Shown: in pieces, positions 31,301-42,774 of the stretch
Position numbering within the stretch: position 1 is the first letter of the stretch
Layout: each line of letters opens with the position of its first letter
From: Oscheius dolichura
Taxonomy: Eukaryota; Nematoda; Chromadorea; Rhabditida; Rhabditidae
NCBI GenBank assembly: GCA_932521035.1
Contig: OW051493.1
Coordinates: forward strand, 6,634,001-6,698,000
Direction of reading: 5' to 3'
DNA: 64,000 nt
Notes under the pieces: generated by a model
Told to the model about the DNA's origin: nothing
What the model saw: the letters and a program-made list of their open reading frames with translations, nothing else
Database searches by the model: none
Translations under genes and position numbers: made by a program

Positions 31301-32163
31301 TTCTACAAACGGACGAGGTTACCTTCCCGGGGGAAAGATTCCTCACCTCGGTGTCCCTGGCAGGGATCGACGCGGTGTCGGAGGAGTGGGTGGAAGCGAT
31401 CTAAATTAGAAGACATTGACGCAGATTTGAGGGTGGCGGCCAACAAAAGAAATGAGAATGGAGGAAGTTGCCTTTGGAAGATGATAAATGGGACACCGAA
31501 AAGGGGTGGGTGGAGGGAAAACAATAGATATCTGTCCACGGAAAAAGAGTAATGGCCCGTCGGCATTTCGTCACCTGCCCCGGATTAATCAACCTCCCCA
31601 AAAATGGCCATTGTTTTTCACCACCTCCCCGGCCGAAATTGTCATTCATTTTGTGTTGAAAATTGCGTCTATTCTCAGATTTTGACTGAAAGAAAGGGAG
31701 CAGCCAGGCCCCTTTTCTGGTGTGTCAAGGGGTTCGAACCAATAAAAATGGTAATCTTTGAAAATATTCAAAAGAGAGAAAAAAAGAAGAAGAGACCCAA
31801 TTCTTCTGGCTCATTAACCACGCAAATAGCTTGAAAAATTGGACAATTTGGCTCTTTTGTCCGGGGGAAAATATTCCCGACACGCGATCCTCCAACATGC
31901 AAAAGAGAAAGTTCCTCCTCCTCTGCTCTGCCGGACCTTGGCCAGGGAAAAGGGGGATGGCTGGGGATCAAAGCTCCCATGAGACCCTGAAGGCTCCCAA
32001 GAAATGTCAAGTATTACCTCCTGGTAGGCGATTTCATCGGAGAGAGGCGGGTGGGTGACACGGCCGGCGATAGGCGACGTCCTCCCGGGTACAGTCGCGG
32101 GCTCATCAGAGACGTCGGCAGGGAGACCCGGCGGGACTCTCCCTTCAGCTTCTGCTGCATCAT
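28348..32163 (-). CDS. Ras-superfamily GTPase resembling RGK proteins
   Basis: The GTPase core is spread over several exons: a P-loop-like GEKNTGKKTLL (about 29230), VDDDGSGKSSSFLLNGEEIR, VYIILYSVDNRESFHYAQQL, the guanine motif NKVD in AILVGNKVDLKRNQVV, and SSFVEVSALLGMNLDILWAE with the SA motif. It ends in a conserved-looking basic tail without a prenylation box, as in RGK proteins. 5' exons were chained by splice phase: 32163-32018 (MMQQKLKGESRRVSLP...), 31400-31347, 31302-31213 (Pro/Ser/Arg-rich, SGSPRPASPRPPRALADVNE), 29607-29550 and 29509-29395. The phases fit at each join. A second in-frame start lies at 29573. In the P-loop, Lys replaces the usual Ser/Thr after GK. RGK proteins inhibit voltage-gated calcium channels; that role is inference here. 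Confidence 0.7.
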
Positions 32164-34707
32164 CGTTTCTTGGAAAAACTGAAATTCAGCTGTCTATATC
32201 TAACGAGGCGACAACGTATAAGGGAGAGCAGGTGGAAATTAGAAATTGACTGTTGATACTCGAGGGGAGTGGAGGGCATTTTAAGAGGTTTTGAAATTGA
32301 GACAAGGGGAGGAAAGGTCGCAGTGGAATCAAGAATTTGGAGGATTATGGACAGAGAGATCCTCGAAATGTGTTGACATTTGCATAATTGAAAGGGCCAC
32401 CGGGGAAGAAGAGGAAGGAAGACGGGAGGATGGCCGGAGAGTCTCTCTAGAGGGATAGACAGGCGGACAATGAACACGAGGAATCTCTTCGAGAGCAAAG
32501 TCGCTACAGATAGGATAAAGAGGAATTTCTCTAGACGATGATTGTGGCTGTCTGTGCTGGGAGCAATCTGGTGTACACCTGCAGAAATAACAAGGGGAGA
32601 CTCTTTTCGACTACAACCAAACTATGGAGAGGACAAGGAAATGGAGATGGAGAGGAAATATTGGGGACCACTCTCCCCGAAACCACATTTGGACAGCCGA
32701 GGAAGGAGGGGATTCTGTTTTCTCAAGCTCTCTGATATCCGGGAAGTGTTGTAGACTGGAGCGAGCAGTTCCCCCTAGATACTGACGGCGTAACCGTGGT
32801 AGCCTCGATTGGGGACTGACGAGCCCCAGGATAAATGGATGTCTCTGTCTAAAACATGGATGACGAGTTCCCCAGCAGTGGATAAGAATAAAATCCCCAT
32901 GTTTTCCCCCACTTAAATAATAGGCTGAAACGATAAATAATTTCCTGGCCGAACATGTCGATCCCTCCCCTCTCATAAACGGAAAAAAACATAGGAGGAT
33001 GATGTATTACCCGGGGTGTGTTCGTTGTGCTCCCTTCCTCTCTCCTCTGGGTAAATAAACAAATGATTCAGGGGAGGAGGGATCTATTTATAGGAGAAGA
33101 GAGAAGGTAGACAGGACAGTCGACGTGTAACGTATACACCTCATCTGGGAAGGCGAGAATCTCGACCGCCTTTGAAAAACAAACAGACACAGGAATTTGA
33201 GACCCTTTTTACCAATGGGGGGAGGAGGAATAGGACACAGTCCAGCCGGGTGGCTATAGCCAGGAGGGCAAGATGGCCAGGGTGGGGTAAGTGCCTTCAT
33301 CTGGTTTGTTTTGATGAAGGCAATAAAATAAGAAACAACAAATTGATAGCGGATGTGGACTATAGTCCCCCGGGCTGGAAACAGCCAGAAGTCGCCAAGC
33401 AGGAAGGGGACACTTCAAAAATCGTGAGAATCTAAAATTCATTCCGTTCCCTTGGGGTGTCCCGCATCCATTCGGCTCATTTCTTCTCGAAACTGGGAAA
33501 GAAAGATTGCACCAGATAGACACCGTTAAAGGTTTCGGGAGGGATAAAACAGAGCATATTTAGAAGCCATAGGAGAAGACCAACGGCCGAGGAAGGAAAG
33601 ACAACAAGGAAATTGATGGATATACGGGGCGGCCTATTGGGAGATGGTCCGGGCGAACCCCTCTCTCCTCCCCTGAAAAAGGGATTTTTTCGTCTTTTCC
33701 CAATCAAGAAATTGAGACTGTGACATAGCAGGAGATGATCCCCGGAGGATAAGCAGGAGGGAAGGGGGACCAAGGATACTGGGAGCATACAGGATAAATT
33801 TAGAAGACAAAGTGGACGACGGCCAAGATATCTGGTCTCATAAGTCATCGGAACACACGCAATACGGCAATGGGAACTCCCGTTTCGGGGAAGACGTCGG
33901 AAGACGGCTAAATATAGCCGGCACCCCTCTTGCAAACAGGGAAAACGCGATGTCCATAACAAAATGTAGACACATGGAGGCTGTTGTTTCAAGTGGGACA
34001 AACCAATTGGCTCAAGAGACGGATGACCGAGAGGACGGGCGGAATTGAACTCATTCGAGGGGAAAAAGAAGAACTTGACCTGCGACGGGGGAGGAGGAAG
34101 GAAATCAGAAAACAGACGGACTCGAAATACACGGAATTCGTGACTTTTCTGCAAGGGAGGACGCTTTCTTGAGCCGTGATCATTTGGCAATATGGGCAGA
34201 CAGGACGATACAGTAGACTGGCTCCAAAAGGACAGAATCTCCCGGGTTACGGTAACAGACGAGGACAGGAGGAGACAATCTCCCACAGCTAAAGAGGATA
34301 CACCTCTCGATGTTTTATAGCCAGCTGCTCTTCCCCTCTACGGGCTGCCATATAACACAATTTGACGTGGCTAATATCCAACGTGTCGCCAGATGTTTCC
34401 ATTTTCAGAGGCTCAGGAGATTTTTCAATCCAGCAGAGTAGAGGAGAAGAGGGGATTGTCGACGTCGACGGGGTGGATTAGAGGGAGGATGAAGACCGGC
34501 AGACGGAAAATATAGACAAAATGCGGATAAATCTAGAGAATACGCGGAACAGGGGCTTCTTTCCTCGGGGAGGAGAAAACAACGAGGAAGAGAGAAGAGA
34601 GAAGTTGTCGAAGTTAAGTGTAGAAGTTAAAGGCATGGCCACCACTAATGGAACAACGAAAAACCACCTGAAATGGTGAAAAGGCGACGCGTCGTTGACA
34701 CACCTGG
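32164..34707. other. Long purine-rich (plus strand) spacer
   Basis: No gene recognised. The plus strand is strongly purine-biased (gga/gag/aag runs), so the minus strand has few stops and shows long spurious frames, for example one of 269 codons at 33477-34286. It may include 5' untranslated or promoter sequence of the GTPase gene. TACNGTA palindromes occur, for example near 34252. Confidence 0.45.
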
Positions 34708-35130
34708 AGGCTGACTGACACTGGTGGGCTTGTCGCGTGGGTGGTGTTATATTCGAAATTTTAACCGTAACATCTGTAACAATAGATACTCTTTCCGCTT
34801 CCTGTACGTGTGGGAGGTCATTCAAACGTTTTTTGCATGTTGTATTGGATCAGCTGGTTTATTGGATATTCTGTATGGGACCAACCAGACCAACTCAGAG
34901 ATCTTCATGCTACAGGCTAGAATTTATCGTTTAGAAGTCAGAGGGAACATCGCCTTGTTAGACATTGAATATTCAGTTGAGGAGAGATAGCTGTCATCCC
35001 ATGAGGGCCTCATTGACGGCAATGGTAGGGTAGCTGGCCGGCAGTTGGCCACAAAAGCTCCTACCGAATGCGGCTCTTCTTTATTCTCCTTCTTATGAGT
35101 GTTGGGAAATCATCATCTATTGGTACTTCC
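34708..35130 (+). repeat. Direct duplication, copy A (promoter plus first exon)
   Basis: About 420 bp resembling 35498-35930: ctggtgggcttgtcg, gtaacaatagatac, ttagacattgaatattcagt, ccggcagttggccaca and ctcctaccgaATGCGGCT are shared in the same order, with small insertions. Confidence 0.85.
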
Positions 35131-35250
35131 GCGGAAGTAATGTCGCACCTTGGTTCTTTTTGCATTTTTTATCTATTTCACGGGCTAAACACCCCCTCCC
35201 TGGTTGGGGATCCGAAGTCGACATGCCGCAAGCGACTTTGGAACCAATAG
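35068..35250 (+). pseudogene. Truncated copy of the mucin-like gene's first exon
   Basis: The frame begins MRLFFILLLM, identical to the signal peptide of the mucin-like gene at 35882, then diverges (SVGKSSSIGTSAEVM...) and stops after 60 codons. No exon follows. It is part of duplication copy A, so it is best read as a broken first exon, although a short secreted product is possible. Confidence 0.5.
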
Positions 35251-35259
35251 GCAAGGGGT

Positions 35260-35280
35260 CCGGGGGGCGCAGCCCCCCGG
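35260..35280 (+). other. Perfect GC hairpin
   Basis: ccggggggc, loop gca, gccccccgg: a 9-bp perfect stem inside the duplicated region upstream of the mucin-like gene. There is no pol III box or T-run that would make it an RNA gene. Confidence 0.7.
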
Positions 35281-35497
35281 CATTGTTTGCTTGGAATTTA
35301 CATCTCTAGAAGCTATTGAGTATTATAGAGAGAATCCGCGGAAGTAATGTCGCAAGTTCATGTCGCGCACCCTACAGTCAGCATAAACGTTCTGGCGAAC
35401 GAAAAGCTTTACCTCTTCGAGTGTGAGTGTTTTGGGGGGTTTGGGATTCTACGATTATGGGATTTTCCTAACGGCTCCCTCCGTGCATTGATACACC

Positions 35498-35930
35498 AGG
35501 AGGCCGACCGCCACTGGTGGGCTTGTCGTGTGGGTGGGATTATTTCTTGTAACAATAGATACCCTTTCCGCTCCCTGTACGCTCCCTGTACGGGAGGTCA
35601 TGCAATCCTTGTTTTGTATGTTTTATTGGGCCAGCTGGTCTATTCGATTTTTCATTTGACCAACCACACCTGCTACAGCCAATCCAAACAGACAACTCAT
35701 TTATTTCTGTACAAGAGGGAGCATCGACTTGTTTGACATTGAATATTCAGTCAAGAATTGGGTGAAGATCACTGTCATCTCGTGATGGCCTCATTGATGG
35801 TCTTATTTTTCGGGTAACCGAGTAGCAATGGCAGGGTAACCAGGCAATCGGCCGGCAGTTGGCCACAAGAGCTCCTACCGAATGCGGCTTTTCTTTATTC
35901 TCCTTCTTATGGGCTATGAGTTACAGGGTA
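35498..35930 (+). repeat. Direct duplication, copy B (functional promoter and first exon)
   Basis: The counterpart of copy A, ending in the intact signal-peptide exon of the mucin-like gene. A further shorter repeat (gcggaagtaatgtcgca at about 35128 and 35337) shows repeated local rearrangement. Confidence 0.85.
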
Positions 35931-38900
35931 TTCTTGGTTCGCAATGCGCTAATGGAAAATGTTATGATCCATATAATGCTCTTACAACTACCACCTCTAC
36001 CAGCTCTATCGAGTAAGTCCGCACAAAGTTTTTGGAGCACACAAAGTTTCTGCCTTATCGAATGTCAGTGTTTTGAGATTTTCGAATCCCTACGGCTTGT
36101 GCTTGTCCCCCCTCCCTAGTAGACGATTCTAGCATTATAGAACCACGACCGCCTATGATCTGTTCCCCTCCGTCGAAGTTCCTCCCGGAAAATATTTAAA
36201 GGGTTGCTTTGTGGATTGTACCGAGTCTTGCCTAGAGGGTTCCAATTTTACAGGCCCAATAGATCCCACAAATGATAAGTTAGAGTCACTGATTGATCCT
36301 ACGGGTTTCTCTTTTAAATTGTATTTTTGGGGATCTGACGACTACCACCGTGACCAGCCCCACCGAAACATCGACAACGAGCACTTCGGCTGCTACTACC
36401 ATCACCGAGAAGCCAAGTGGAAGCCTGGATGGCAATGATCTCGGAGCAGACCCCGTTGCCTCTGAGAACTTGACAGTGTCCTCTACGGATACAACTACGC
36501 CTTCCGATGATGAAACTGAGCCATCTAACCAAGGCAGCGGGTTGTATTCGAATTGGTGTTACGATAATGACACTGAGTTCGTATATACTGGACAACCTTC
36601 ATTAGGCCCTTACACCTTTAAAGTATACAGATCTATTTCCGGCGTTTCCGCGCTGAGCTCTCTTCGGCCTTGTCTTACTACTACCCAGACCAACCAAACT
36701 AGCACATCTGCCACCATCAAGGAAAACGAAGCTGTCACTACATCTACCACCGAAGGGACGGCGACCTCTACTGCCTATTCGACTGGGACGACTGGAACAG
36801 AAGGAACCTCGTCTTCAACTGGAACCGAGACGACTAGCTCAATTGATGGAGGGCAGATTGAAACATCTTCTTCTTCTTCCTCTTTTACAAGCACTACGGA
36901 GGGAATAAAAATGGAAGAGAACACTTCGCCGACTTCTTCGACCAGTGCGACAACCGGATCAACTGACATCACCTCTTCAACTACCGTAACCTCGACGACG
37001 ACTGCTCAAGACGAGACCCCCTCTTTCACCGACACCACCTCGAGCAGTGCAGGAACCACCGGATCCACCTCGTCAGAAGATCCAACTGATGAATCTAGCA
37101 GCACTACTGGAGGAACCGATTCAACGACGATGAGCGAGACAATGGGGACAAGTGGAACTGAGACAACGACTACTGGGTCTTCTGGGCAGGGAGGAGAGGA
37201 AAAAGCCACCACGACCACCATAACACCTTCTGGAAATGGAGACGACACCACTGATGGATCTACTACTGACCTCTTCTTGGATGGAGAGAGTGTAACTGAG
37301 ACGAGCGATACGGAATCGACCTCCCCTATAGGAAGATGGTCATACCTAACGTGGCCTTCGAGAGATGAAGGCGGTTCTGGAAGCGGAGGAGGCGGGGACG
37401 AAAAGACTTCGACTACTTCGCCAGGGACGACTTCCTCATCAACTACAGGTTGCCTATTCCTATGAGTTACGGTAGCAGTTCTTTTAGTGACTACCGCTAT
37501 AACATCGGATGGCTCTACTGCTACCTGGCCCACAACTTCCTCTTCTGCTCCTCTCATTGAAGTAACCGAGACGACGCCGTCTGGAACCTCGTCCTCTGCG
37601 GCACATTAGTATTTTTTGAGCCAGAATTTACTTTTTGCAGATGTCTACATCATCGAATACAACTGTCTCCAGCACAGTAACCAAGCCCACTAGGACGTCT
37701 CCAACAAGTAGAGAAACTACTCTGACTACTGGTGGGTAGAAATGCATATAAGAAAGGAGATAACGGCTTACAGGAACATCTGCAGGGACTACCTCAAATG
37801 AGAACCCGAGCCCACCCGGAACAGAGTCTACTTTGACGTCTGGGACTAGTGATGGAACGACTTCTACCATAACGATCACTGCTAGCCACGATTTCACATC
37901 GACAGAAAAACGCCCGGCTTCTACGAACTCTACATCCAATGCGGTACTCTCTGAAGGAACGACGGTGGTTTTCACTGGGTCAGACAATGCTACCGAATCG
38001 ACATCCTCCACAACGGCTACCACCTCTACGACCTCTCCTTCCCACCTGCCCTCAACCTCCACGTCATCCCAGCCGTCAACAAGTTCTCCTCTATCAGCAA
38101 CTCTGGTAAAAGGCGGGAAGATCCTTGTCCAAAACATGGTCCCTTATCCCAACTGCTCTGTGCTGATCCAGAGAGCTGTACAACTCCCCAATGAGACCAC
38201 TGTCAACACAACGAACTGGTAGGTGAAATAGGCAAGCAAAGGATAAGGGTTTCAGGGTGAATGCAGACTGTGCCACTGGTTTCCAGGTGCCCGGAGAGGT
38301 GAACATGACCGACGCGGATGACGCCCAGGTGAGCATCAGTTCATTTGGAAGATGGCTGATTTTCAGATTCTTGGATCAACGGCAGTCGCTTATGACAACT
38401 GTACCCTTGCCCAGTCTCAATTGTTACGGTATCCAAATGGCACTGAAGTCAATATGACTACGTGGTCTGTCCACTATTCTTTTTTTGTCATGGGTTCTCC
38501 AGGTACAACACTGGCTGTTCAGTGAACAGTCCTTCTCCCAGCCTCGGAACCACCTCTGGTCTCTCTCCTTCAAATGCTACCGTAACAGGAAACTCGTCCC
38601 CTTCAACGTTATCTTCCTCACTTCCATCTTCAAATACTACCGTCACCGGCAGCCCGTCTCCATCCACTTCGACGCCACCCTCTTCCTCGTGGCCCTCTTC
38701 TTCTCACGGCAGTGCAAATTCCTCCTCCACCCCCAGCTCTCCCTCTTCTTCGACGGGCAAGATGAATTCTTCCTCCACGGCAGCTGTTCAAGGATCTCCG
38801 AATGTGACGAATACCCCAACGAAACCTCCGACCTCTTCTTCAACTGTCCCTCGGGGAACAACTGCTGTCCTCGGTTCGGCTGGACGAGTTCTCTTCGAAG

Positions 38901-40814
38901 ACGCCGTGTCCTATCCGAACTGCTCTGTCCTCCTGACCAGTACTCTTGCCTACGCCAATGGGACTAAAGCAAATCTCACAAAATGGTAAGGGAGGATGTA
39001 TCATAATAGGAGAAGAGCTGTTTAGGATCGACTCCGGTTGCGGTAAAGGGTTCAACACGACCGTTGGAAACAACATGATCAATCCCGAAGGAGCTACGGT
39101 AACTCTTCCCTATTCCCATCAAGTGTATAATTTCCAGATCATTTCCCAAGTCGGTCAAGCCTATGCCAACTGCACTGTCGACGTTTCTCAGCTGTGGGAG
39201 TTCCCGAATGGAACTCTTTTCAATATGACCACCACGTAGGAGACGGTGAGTACTTCACAAAGGGGTTTTAGGTCCTTTACTGACTGTTCGACCCCAGCTC
39301 CGACGACGACGACAGTCCCGACCCCCGCCGATAATGGAAAGATTCTGGGAACTTCCCTCCAAGCCTATCCAAACTGTACGATAGTCAGCACGAAGACGGT
39401 CCAGTACACAAATGGGACGACTGCCAATTTGACCACCGCGTTAGATATTTTGCAGCCTTTTGAAGACATTTTTCCGATTTACTCCAAAATGCGGGACGAC
39501 CGTTGACACAAGTGCTGGGACACTGAACATGACCATGGCCGACGGGTCAAAAATCGTCTCGGAAACGGCCACGGCTTACGACAACTGTACCGTACTGATT
39601 AGGCAGAATCTACAGTATCCCAATGGAACAATGAACACCAAGAACACTTGGTAGGATACCAGAATACGGCTGGTTGACCTCTCGTCTTAGGTTCGCCAGC
39701 CCGTGCCCGTCAACCACAGTCCGTCCCACTACCGTACCACCTAATACAACGAAAGGATCTCCCACAACAAAAACCACCCCAGTGAAGGTCCTAGCCAAGA
39801 TTCTAGGAGTCACGGCGGTGTCGCTGCCCAACTGTACGGTGGTCATCACCCAGACGATGCAGTACTCGAATGGGACCATGGTCAATTCGACCCAGTCGTG
39901 AGGAATCAGATAGCTCCTGAGTTTCTAAACAATTTTTAGATATAATCAGAACTGCGGGTCCAATTTTACTGCTGACTACTCCGACCAGAATTTGACTCTG
40001 CCGGACGGAGGACAGGTAAGGAAAGGGAGAGAAAGAACTAGTGATTACAGATCATGTCCGCTACTGGCTCGGCCTATTCCAACTGTTCTCTCTCCGTCAC
40101 CCAGCTGGTAAAGTATCCGAACAACACTCAAACCACTCCCACTATTTGGTAGGAGTCGTGTCTTATTTTTGACAGGAATCTCTAGGTACGACACACCTTG
40201 TAACGCGTCCACCACCCGTCTGCCGACAACAGGGAATTCCACGACGACGCAGACGCCGATCACTTCCACAACACCGGAAGCGACGACGACGAGGACTATG
40301 ATGGACGGGACAAAGGCTCGTCTATCGTAATATAGGTGGATGAAATGAGTTTGAGATTCTGTCGGAGACGGCCACGGCTTTCAAAAACTGCACGATGTTG
40401 ATCACCCAGACGAGGAAGTACACCAACGGGACTATCGCCACCTGGTCGCAGTGGTTCGAGACCGGATGCACCTCGGGAATGCCCGAGATTCCGGGAGAAT
40501 TCGAGACGATCCCAATGGGCACAACTACCACGCCGGCGGGTAAGAAACGACCATATATCACTTCGTTTTGGGCTTCTGTTGGGAGAACTGGTAGTCTTTT
40601 AGGTCCTACAAAGAGCACCACGGGTGTACCGGCCACCAGTACTTCAACGAGCACTCCGCCAAAGACCACCACAAATCCTGGGCCGGCAGAAACGACCACA
40701 ACTCTTCCAGTCGCCACAACTGTGGGTTTCTCTTCAGATTTTCCTTTTTTACATCCCTTCACAGCCACGGGTTTTCCTATAATTATGGTGCCTAATCTTT
40801 CTTATCAAAAATAA
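35882..40814 (+). CDS. Large secreted Ser/Thr-rich mucin-like protein with repeated Cys/N-glyco module
   Basis: Not a family I recognise. Exon 1 gives a signal peptide (MRLFFILLLMGYELQGILGS) and a small Cys motif (QCANGKCYDPYN). Exon 2 (from about 36131) has GKYLKGCFVDCTESCLEGSN. A 35-nt intron then restores the frame into about 370 codons of Thr/Ser/Glu-rich mucin sequence with one Cys-containing patch (GLYSNWCYDNDTEFVYTG, FKVYRSISGVSALSSLRPCL). From about 38110 nine copies of a roughly 35-residue module follow, most on separate exons: K-I-L-x5-AYPNCTV-x-TxTxQY-x-NGT-x-N-x-T-x-W, then a Cys a few residues on. Thr/Pro linkers separate pairs of modules. Many N-x-S/T sites are present. The end (LSYQK stop) lacks a membrane anchor. 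Exon joins between 37450 and 37830 are uncertain, as is continuation into the sushi exons at 41.8 kb. Confidence 0.7.
38112..40453 (+). repeat. Nine-copy module array in the mucin-like gene
   Basis: Module cores near 38112 (PYPNCSVLIQ), 38366 (AYDNCTLAQS), 38878 (SYPNCSVLLT), 39138 (AYANCTVDVS), 39333 (AYPNCTIVST), 39549 (AYDNCTVLIR), 39793 (SLPNCTVVIT), 40050 (AYSNCSLSVT) and 40352 (AFKNCTMLIT). Odd copies follow Thr-rich linkers; even copies follow a short segment ending like LTLPDGGQ or MTMADGSK. Confidence 0.8.
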
Positions 40815-41815
40815 GCTCAAAAATTAAGACGACTTCTTTAAAAATTGCTGGAATTCTTCAAATTTCTTATTTGACCTCCTTCAACCCCGCTACCGTATCC
40901 CGCCCCGCCTGCGCATCGCCCTCTTTTCATCCCTTTTCGGGGGCAGAATCCTCGAACGTTTATGTGAATTTTCCCGACGCTGGGGAATATTTATGGATAC
41001 TTTTTATCAAGATTGAATAGATGCAATAATTCTGCGTCTGAAAAATGTCGAACAAGCTATAACTTATGTATACAAACTGAGTTCTAGATTTTCAAAATTA
41101 CGGCCCGGAAAATGGAAGAAATTGAATATCTCACTGTAGTAGCTGAATTTCCTGAACGTTTTTTCTTTACCGGGTGTGGATTGAATAGCAGAATCTACAG
41201 GATCAAAATTATTACCAAAGATAAAGTTGAATTTGAGAAATTCTGGAAAAATGAAAAAACTTCGAGGGCTAGTAACTAAAATTCGACTGGAGGAAATGCC
41301 ATTGCTTTTGGGCGATCGATTCTAGGGAGGAATCCCAATCGATGTCCAAAATTCTAAAATTTCTGGAATAGTTCTTCGCTGGTTATTTTAGTACAAGTAT
41401 GCCTCCGGCTGCCGTTGGCGGCGTTGGGCTTAAAAATTGACGGTCGAACAAATGTTGACCATCCTCTTTTCCGCGTCTCTCACCGTCTTCTTTTGACCAT
41501 CAAGTTGAACAAACGACAGGTCATACGAACAGAGATCCCCATTATTAGGGTAGGATTAAAGGTAGCCCAGCTACCATAATATCGCGGATCTGCGCAATGC
41601 GGAGAAGAACATCTGGCTAAGCTACGAATTCATAGGGTTATTCAGAATGCTCCGATATTTATGGAAAAAAAAAACTATGGGAAAAGTGGAACAAATCTGA
41701 AATAAACTTGTTTACAAGGCGCGAGGGCGTCCTTTCTAGCTTCTGATGGTAATAAATACTAATACAATACAATTGGTGGTCAATAAATACCGTTCTAGAC
41801 TACTGCCCATAGCAG
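40815..41815. other. Spacer or long intron
   Basis: AT-rich, with no coding exon recognised. It would be an intron if the sushi-domain exons belong to the mucin-like gene. Confidence 0.4.
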
Positions 41816-42464
41816 TTCGAGCCCTGCCATCCCCTCATCCAGTCCTACTCCTCCACCGCCGCCCACCACCACTTCATCCACCATGGGAAGGTTTAGAGAC
41901 TGGCGAAGGTCTTCAAAATTTCGATGTTCCAGCTCTCCTTCAGCGACAACCCCTTCCACGAGCTCTTCAACCCCCGCCGCGCCAACTACAGTATCCCTGT
42001 GCTCTATTCAGTCCTTCCAAAACGACTCTGCCAACACCATCCTGATCAATGGTAGGGTCATTGCCCCTTCCACTCCATTTTCTAGGCACAAACATGATCC
42101 ATACCTGCTCCAGTGGATACACATTCCCCGACGATTCCCCGATGAAGATGTTCGAATGTGTCAACGGCGTCTGGAAGGGATTGACAAGCGCCACCTGCCA
42201 ACCGAATTCATGTGCCCCTCTCTCGGTCAGCCTGGCCAATGCTCGCACTCCATCGAGCTCAGACTCGGCGATGACTGCTCGACAACCTCTTGGCACTGTT
42301 GTTGTCCACTCCTGCGCTGCTAGGTCGCCTTTTTAGGAGATTCTGAGGAACAGAACAATTCCAGATATGCGTTTCCGAGTGGAGAACCTCTTCGGATCTA
42401 CGAGTGTGTCAAGGGAGGCAAATGGGCAGGGACAGTCAACTCCGACCAGTGCCAGTGTGAGTAG
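41816..42464 (+). CDS. Two sushi (CCP) domains behind a Ser/Pro/Thr linker
   Basis: After acceptor cccatagcag the frame is Ser/Pro/Thr-rich (SSPAIPSSSPTPPPPPTTTS) and, across a 43-nt intron, reaches two four-cysteine sushi domains. Domain 1 runs from LCSIQSFQND to IHTCSSGYTFPDDSPMKMFE, then CVNGVWKGLTSATC. Domain 2 runs from NSCAPLSV to GTVVVHSCAARYAFPSGEPL, then YECVKGGKWAGTVNSDQC. The Cys spacing and the GxW before the last Cys fit the family, which mediates extracellular protein binding. It ends QCE stop. There is no start codon, so it is either the 3' end of the mucin-like gene upstream (about 1 kb intron) or of a gene whose 5' exon I could not see. Confidence 0.7.
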
Positions 42465-42774
42465 AGGCCACGGGAGAGAAGTAACGAAGAATTTCAGACG
42501 TAGAGCTGTGAATCTCTCGAAGACTACTTCTCGAAAATTGTTGAATAAACTCTTTTGTGATGATTTATTTTCTTCTTCTTGTTTTCTTTTCAATAAAATC
42601 TCAATATAATTTGAGGTACAAGACTCTTCACCACAACACAAAATGACTGTAAATATTCTGGGAATGAGCAAAAAAAGGGAGTAACACGCAAGTAGGAAAC
42701 ACGTCTTTGGATATATGGGAACCAGGAGAAAAGACTGATAATATGAGATTTCTGGGGAGGAGATTCGTCTCGTG

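Noticed and set aside
31119..31552. Plus-strand frames of about 90-120 codons
   Set aside because: They overlap antisense to phase-consistent minus-strand exons of the GTPase gene and lack splice or domain support.
31718..31740. tRNA-like B box (ggggttcgaacc)
   Set aside because: No A box, acceptor stem or anticodon arm could be placed upstream.
33477..34286. 269-codon minus-strand open frame
   Set aside because: It lies in purine-biased DNA where stops are rare on that strand. It has no recognisable motif or splice context, and the residue mix (Ser/Pro/Leu/Phe from pyrimidine-rich codons) is what such DNA gives by chance.
35260..35280. GC hairpin as a Helitron end or bacterial terminator
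   Set aside because: There is no CTRR end, no 5' TC start and no T-tract, and the region is eukaryotic; it remains an unexplained hairpin.
36006..37557. Minus-strand Val/Glu-rich frames opposite the mucin-like gene
   Set aside because: They are the antisense shadow of Thr/Ser-rich codons.
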